From: Sisyra terminalis
Taxonomy: Eukaryota > Arthropoda > Insecta > Neuroptera > Sisyridae
Direction: 5' to 3'
Length of the DNA stretch: 64,000 nt
Assembly (NCBI GenBank): GCA_958496175.1
Contig: OY292279.1
Location: 3,410,001 to 3,474,000, forward strand
The notes below the pieces were generated by a model that was given only the letters and a program-made list of their open reading frames with translations, ran no database searches and was not told the origin of the DNA. The position numbers and the translations under genes are program-made. Below are positions 58,173-64,000 of the stretch, one piece after another; the stretch's first letter is position 1, and each line of letters begins with the position of its first letter.

Positions 58173-60249
58173 CTGCAAGCCGAAAACCAGCACAAAAAGC
58201 TTCAGTCTAAATGAGCTTTAAAAACACAACAGCGCGGCGCTTTTACACAAATCTTATTCATTTTATGTAGAGAAGAAAACCCGACGTGGCAAAATAATTT
58301 TTCATGTCGTAAAATAAAAGCTCATTCGTCAAGCAAAACGAAAGTGAAGTAGACGACAGCTGGAGAAACACGCGCCGCCACCTTCGCATTGCATCAAGAC
58401 GAAAATTAACGACTTGCTAAAACTTTTCTTCCCCACCCCGTTTTCCGCGTATTCCTCGGGAAATCTACGTGGAAAAATAATCATTTACCATACGAAATAT
58501 CGCCGAAACTGTTTCTGCATTGAATGGACTTTTCTCTCGATGAGGGATGTCGATATTAGGGAAGAATAATGGATTAAATTGACAGATTATTTGTCCTAGT
58601 CGTCGTCGTGCACTTCAAAGCCATACGACTTCTTGAGCTTTAATAAAAACCGTCAAATGGAAATTCAAACGGACAAACTTTCGAGGGAAGCGAAAGAAAA
58701 AAAAGGTAATTTACTTCAAAAATTGCTTATATCAGATCATTGAAGCTTTCCACTATGACGCTTGAGCTTCGTGGGAAATGGGTTCGATTTTAAGACGGAA
58801 GCTTAAATATTTATTCAGTCTGTTTACTTGAGAATTCTAATAAAGTTGTATAACGAAATGGAAAAGATATATACATAACGAATGGCATTCGCGAACCTCG
58901 AATATATATAATCCTGGAAATATTTTTTTCTTAAATGAAAAACACCAATTTGATTTCGAGAAAAAAACCGCCCATAAAACGTCCACGATTATCGATTGCA
59001 AATGACAAGTTTCCTTGTAAATTTGATAAATTCACTGTTGAAAGTTTTTTTGCTCGTTTATTTTTCTCTCACGTAATTTGCATGCATTGCCTTTTATTAT
59101 ACCGGGGTAGGTATAGCGAAAGGGAGAGTGTTTCTGGAATAAAGGGGGTAGCTAATAAGTGATGCACTCGAGACGGTGAACACGCCGCATGTTTGTCAGG
59201 CGGTGATGCTAACGTATGGGATAAAAGGAAGAGGGACAACTTGAGGGAACTCTTTCGGTCTCACACCCGCCGACAATTTCGTGGCAAAAACATTCGCGAT
59301 CCCCGATGGGAGTTTTGTCGGGAAACTACACAGAAATAGAGAGACAATCGAGGCCGGTGCGCTTCGGCGGCATTCTCCACAGTGACATTCACAACCCCCT
59401 TGTCCCTATCCATCCTTGAAACCAGACCGGGAATGAAGTTTTTTCAACTCTTTCCTGTTTATTTAAAAGCAAAAATAATCCCATAATTGTCTCACTCAAT
59501 TATTCGCCAGTAATTCTATTTGAGTGATTAAAATCATATCAAATCTTTACGATCAAATTCCTGCACCATATCGTCGGGATATGTCGGGAAAATCTTTTAA
59601 TCCTGCACTGAATAGGGAAGTAACAAAACATAATTTCAGTTGACTGTTCGGTCCATGTACGTTTGGATAAGAACACGAACGGGTGCATTCAAAATGCAGA
59701 ATGCAATATCAGCGAAATGATTTTAGGGGCGGAATACGGAATACTTCATGTTCACTCGAATATTATCCAACATCTCCTGGTCGTATCGTATTTATTTGAC
59801 GATTATTGAGAAAACTTTTTTGGTTGGTCCCCATTTCTTTTCCCACGTTTTACACTAATTGATATCGAAAAAAGCGCGTCTTTTTGTCTTGAAGACAGAT
59901 TACTCGATTATCTTCAGTGCCTCCCCCCCCCGATACGAATATTTTCATCGAAAAGTTTGAAGATTTTTTTTTCAATTGGCTGGTAAGAAGCTTTTTACGA
60001 TTTTGTTGTAAGAAGATTGAGTTTAAAGTTGATCGGAAAAAAATGACTTTTTGTTGGTGCTGTCCCTTCTTTAGTCAAAGCTTTATTATATGACCATACG
60101 TAATTTTTTCAATCGATTTTTTTTTGGAATTTGGGTGCATATTTTTTCATTGGAACATATCTTTGTTTTCAAAGATTCAAGAATAAGTAATTTCTTGATA
60201 ACTTTGGTAGTTTTATTGTATTTTTCTAAAAAGATTTACCAACGATAAC
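58173..60249. other. Upstream region/intron of the SASH1-like gene, unique sequence
   Basis: GC-richer unique blocks occur at 58210-58480 and 59160-59440 (for example AGGCCGGTGCGCTTCGGCGG). They may be regulatory or contain non-coding first exons, but I find no convincing exon with an initiator codon and in-phase donor that joins the 58172 acceptor. Short A/T repeats fill the rest. Confidence 0.35.
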
Positions 60250-62480
60250 ATTCAGGATAACAAGAAAGAATTATTGTAAAATTTTGAGCCCCTAAAATGA
60301 TGTTTGGGAGTCTAGCATCGTTATTTTTGTTATTTCAATCCAAACCGAATTTTCTTGTCAAACTTCTTAAAACAATTCCCCAAAAAAATTTCTGGTGTAA
60401 AGTTTTGTCGGATCAACCATTTCATTATTTTTTTTTTAATTTTTTTATTTTTATTTACTTTACTTCCAGTGTACATTCTATAGAGATGCAAAGCATCTGT
60501 ACATAGAACTGAAATATTACAATTGTAATGCAATTTCCTTATAATTGAGCCTTAAACATTGATATTTTTTTACAATTTTGATTTTTACTTTGAAATTTCG
60601 TAGTTTAATTTAATTGAAGTTTAGAACAAAATTTATATATGTTAAAAAGAAGTTATAAAGTTATAAGCTCTACAAAAAAAAAACTTTAACATATTATGAT
60701 TATTTTTTTTTTATAAAATAATTCCGACTGAATTTCGTCTGTAACTTTAAGGATAGCAAATTTATCAAAAATCTTCAAATCTTTATCGAATCTTTTGGAA
60801 TACATTCAAATTTAGCTCTGTATATTAATTATTTTATTAGAAATAAAGTTCCAAAGTTAAAAATTCTATTGTTAAAAATAGATAATTGTTTAAGGCTCGA
60901 TTATGAGAAAATGGTTCATCTGAGGACAATTTATATTTCAACATTTTTTGTAGAAAATTTAATTATCTTTAAGAACATAGGTCGTTCAAATTTTTCAATA
61001 GGATGGTTTAAAAGCTTTGAGAGAAAAATGGATCGAAAAATAAAAATTACGATATGAAACCCCTTAATATTAAATTTAAAGATGACAGAAGAGGTCAAAA
61101 TAAAGATAAAGAGAGATTTTAAGATCTATATATTGATATAAAGATTAAAAAAATATATTATAAAATTTGAAGTCATAATACTGATATTAAAAGGTCGTTC
61201 ACCACATATTTTTGAATTTTTCAATTCCATGCGTATTTTGTAATCTCAAAACTTTTGAACCATTTGATAAAATGATAAAAACAATTTACACTCTTAAGGA
61301 AAATTTATTGTTCTACAAAAAATCACTGATTATAAATTTTCGACAGACCAACAGTTTCCATATAATCGAGCTTTGAACATTGATCTGTTTTTACGGTAAA
61401 ATTTTTTAAATTTGGAACTTAAAACTAATGAAAAAATGAATTTTCAGAGAAAATTTAGTATTAGTTCAAAAAGACAATTAAATGTTCTACAAAAAAGATC
61501 TTATAAAAATTAAAGTATAAAAATATTTCAATGTTTAAGACTCGATTACAAGAAAACGGTTGGATTGACAAAAATATAAAAATTCATCTATTTTGTAGAC
61601 CATTTAATTTTTTCTAAGAATATATATTTTTTTAAATTTTTCACAGAATGGTTCAAAAGTCTTGAGGAAAAAAACACACTTTGGATTAAGAATCAGAAAA
61701 AAAATTAAAGCAATTTTTTTAATATATTATTTAGTTAAATATAATGTTCTACTGCTAAAATTATGAAAAGTGAGAAGTGAAATTAAATTAAATTTTTTTA
61801 ACTTCAAGTTAGATCATCCCTTTTTTCAAAAATTTTACGCCCTCATAAATTTTTAAGCTCTCGGCGAATTTTAAGTCAGGATTTTTGAGTGCCTGCCTGG
61901 AATTTTGTGATTGTTTTTTCAAAAGACTTGGTTCAAAAGTCTTGAGAACAAAATGCACTTAGGACTGAGAAAGCAAAAATTGCAACGATTGACTGTAAAA
62001 TATTAATATTTATAATCGTAGTAAAATTTGTATGTATTCATGGAGAAAATCAAATGCTCTACAAAAAAGGTCTCTAAGTATTTGCTGCGAAATTTATTTC
62101 TCCTAAAATTAGCAAACTGCAATTTTATTCTGACCTTCGTCTTTGACCTCAAATAACTTTTATAGAAATTAATTCATCGAAATATGTTAAGAGATCTTTT
62201 TTGTAGAGCATTTAATTTTCCAAAAAAATATATACAAATTTTGCTCTAAAATTAATTCATAGAAAGAAATAATTAATGCTGAAGTCTCAATTGCAAGGAA
62301 ACGGTTGGTCTAACGAAAATTTACAATCTAACATTTTTTGTATAATTCCTTAGACATGATGGTTCAAAAGTTTTGAGGAAACAATTTGTGCTTTGAATTA
62401 AAAAATTGCCATGATAGACCTGCTAATATCAGTTTTAGGAACCCAAAATTTCACTATATTATTTTTTTATCATCCTGAAT
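60250..62480. mobile_element. ~2.2-kb inverted-repeat element related to the 50.4-kb palindrome
   Basis: The left end ATTCAGGATAACAAGAAAGAA, followed by AAAATTTTGAGCCCCTAAAATG, mirrors the right end TTTTAGGAACCCAAAATTTCAC, followed by ATTTTTTTATCATCCTGAAT. Internal modules alternate in both directions: CTACAAAAAAG/ATC, TTTTTTGTAGA(G/A)CATTTAAT, GATTACAAGAAAACGGTTGG and GGTTCAAAAGTCTTGAG. No protein is recognised. It looks like an aged foldback/MITE composite. Confidence 0.55.
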
Positions 62481-64000
62481 ATAATTTTCCGCGTATTTTA
62501 AAAAAAATCATCAATTTTTTGCTTTTCCTAGTGAATATGTATCTTAAATGTTTAGGTATCAATTAAGGTATAAATCAGGTATCAATCAAAAGGTATCAAA
62601 AAGAAGTATAAAAGTAGTTACAATTTTCATAATTTATAATGGTACCCACGAAAGTTTTGCATGAATAACTGCAAATGCAGAAATGGGTTTGAATGCAATT
62701 AAACTAACGATTGTTGGTGACTATAATTTGAATTAATAGGTCATAATTTTGATCCCAACGAATTAATTATCAATTCTTTGATTGGTTTTTCTTTTTGTTG
62801 AAGAAATATTCAATTCATTAGGACTCCACATTAAAGCAGAAGAGAAAAAAACAGCAAATGCACTCGTAAAGCTGATTGTTCAAAGAGTTTATTAGAAGAA
62901 AATTCCACTTGTCTCATCTGGAAAACGGACAAAAGCGATCACAAATGGAAAATAAATAAAGCAGAAATATTAGAAGACGGTGCAACGGTTCAATTGCATT
63001 TGCCAACCATACACCAATACGAAAGATATCTATTAATTACGCGCCCGACAAAGCAGAAAATATTAAATTGCAATATTAATAAAACTCACCCCTCCACCCC
63101 ACCCCCTCCCGTTTTTCCAACACTAAACGTCTCATTTTCGCCGGCCAAAAGTCTAGACATTGCTCTGTTAATTTTCCACTTTATTATTCAATTAAAAACA
63201 TGGAAAAAGAACGTCTTGAAAATTTTTTTGCAAACATTTTAATCGTCAAGAAATGTGCGGCGTCTTTTTCGGGCCGGCCGAATTGTCACCCCTTCTTTGT
63301 GTCGTTGAGAAATTTATGATGAAAGAAATTATTACCGAAAGCTCTTAGTTAAATATTCGATGGAGAAATATACGCCGCACGTAATTGACTTGGCGAAAGA
63401 AATTTTCACCCGAGTGTCAATATCGAGATGTGAAGTTGGTCGGGAAAATCAGGCTTTTCCTTGTTTTCTTTCGGGTATTATCCGCGTAATAAATTAATCT
63501 TCTTATAGAAAACCGTAAACAAAACGATCTGGAAGTCAGATTGTTGGAAGAAAAGGGTGCGAATTGAGTGTGTATCGTATATTTATCGCTGATAGGAAAG
63601 TAGATTTTGCTTCCCCGATAAATGCCACTTTGTTTCTCTCTCTCTGTCTCTCTGTCTTGAAGAGGGATGGTTGGGGTAAAACGGAAATAATAGCAAAGAG
63701 GGTTGAAATCGCGCGGAAGTACTGACTAGTTGGCTAGACAAAAGACACTGATTGAGTACCACAGATTGTGAAAACAAAGGTCCAACCCCTTCGTGGCACT
63801 CATTCTACCCCGGTTTTGTCGCTCGCCACCCCCTGCGGGGGTGTGTATTGCCGTTTTATTATTACTTAGCTCTCTCCGATTGCCAACATTGTTATATTAA
63901 CTTTCCCGAGCGTCAGATGGTTCTTGCACCATTCCCAAAGTCGTTTATGTGCTCTTTTATGTAGAGACATTGCAATTGCAGACTGCACATGGAAAACGAT
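62481..64000. other. Unique upstream sequence, no gene recognised
   Basis: 63240-63960 is GC-richer and contains a pyrimidine repeat (TCTCTCTCTCTGTCTCTCTG near 63635-63656). Open frames are short and have no family resemblance. The missing 5' exon(s) of the SASH1-like gene may lie here or beyond the window. Confidence 0.35.

Overview
The window looks like genomic DNA of an arthropod, most likely an insect. It is AT-rich, contains one split gene with canonical GT-AG introns, and is crowded with satellite DNA, foldback elements, hAT-type MITEs, a Helitron-like element and Penelope-like retroelements. No bacterial-type operons, CRISPR arrays or rRNA genes are seen.

Layout. (1) Positions 1-27582 are one uninterrupted tandem satellite of about 148 copies of a ~186-bp monomer, all in the same direction, entering from outside the window and organised into several higher-order repeats (about 1488, 1673, 2788, 3533 and 4835 bp). 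Because 186 = 3 x 62, long open frames run through the array by arithmetic. Recurrent stops, 1-bp deletions and amino-acid-changing variants argue that it is not a protein gene. (2) Positions 27583-34311 are a ~6.7-kb foldback structure starting exactly where the satellite stops. Two multi-kilobase inverted arms are built of the same modules, including tRNA-like (A box/B box) segments and a pair of exon-like blocks with intact splice sites in both arms. (3) Positions 35884-58172, minus strand, hold nine exons of a SASH1-type gene (SAM and SH3 domain adaptor; the Drosophila counterpart is probably SKIP). The exons join in phase to give 801 codons ending in a stop. The N-terminal exon(s) lie upstream, beyond what I can recognise. 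(4) The introns hold most of the rest: hAT MITEs (one beside a copied 5' splice site), tandem intronic repeats at 40.5-42.9 kb and 46.3-47.9 kb, a Helitron-like element carrying a palindrome (50.4-51.5 kb), two head-to-head Penelope-like copies with candidate hammerhead ribozymes (53.6-56.7 kb), and a perfect-looking hairpin MITE (57.4-57.6 kb). (5) Upstream of the first recognised exon (58.2-64 kb) there is another long inverted-repeat element (60.25-62.48 kb) and unique sequence without a recognised gene.

Only the SASH1-like gene is a convincing host protein gene. Its last exon ends 1.6 kb from the foldback element and 8.3 kb from the satellite, so it sits beside probable heterochromatin. 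Its predicted 3' UTR contains a strikingly regular run of heat-shock-element pentamers. The best candidates for something undescribed are the foldback element with captured spliced exons at the satellite edge, the satellite's nested higher-order structure, and the ribozyme-bearing inverted Penelope pair. All were read by eye and need alignment-based confirmation.
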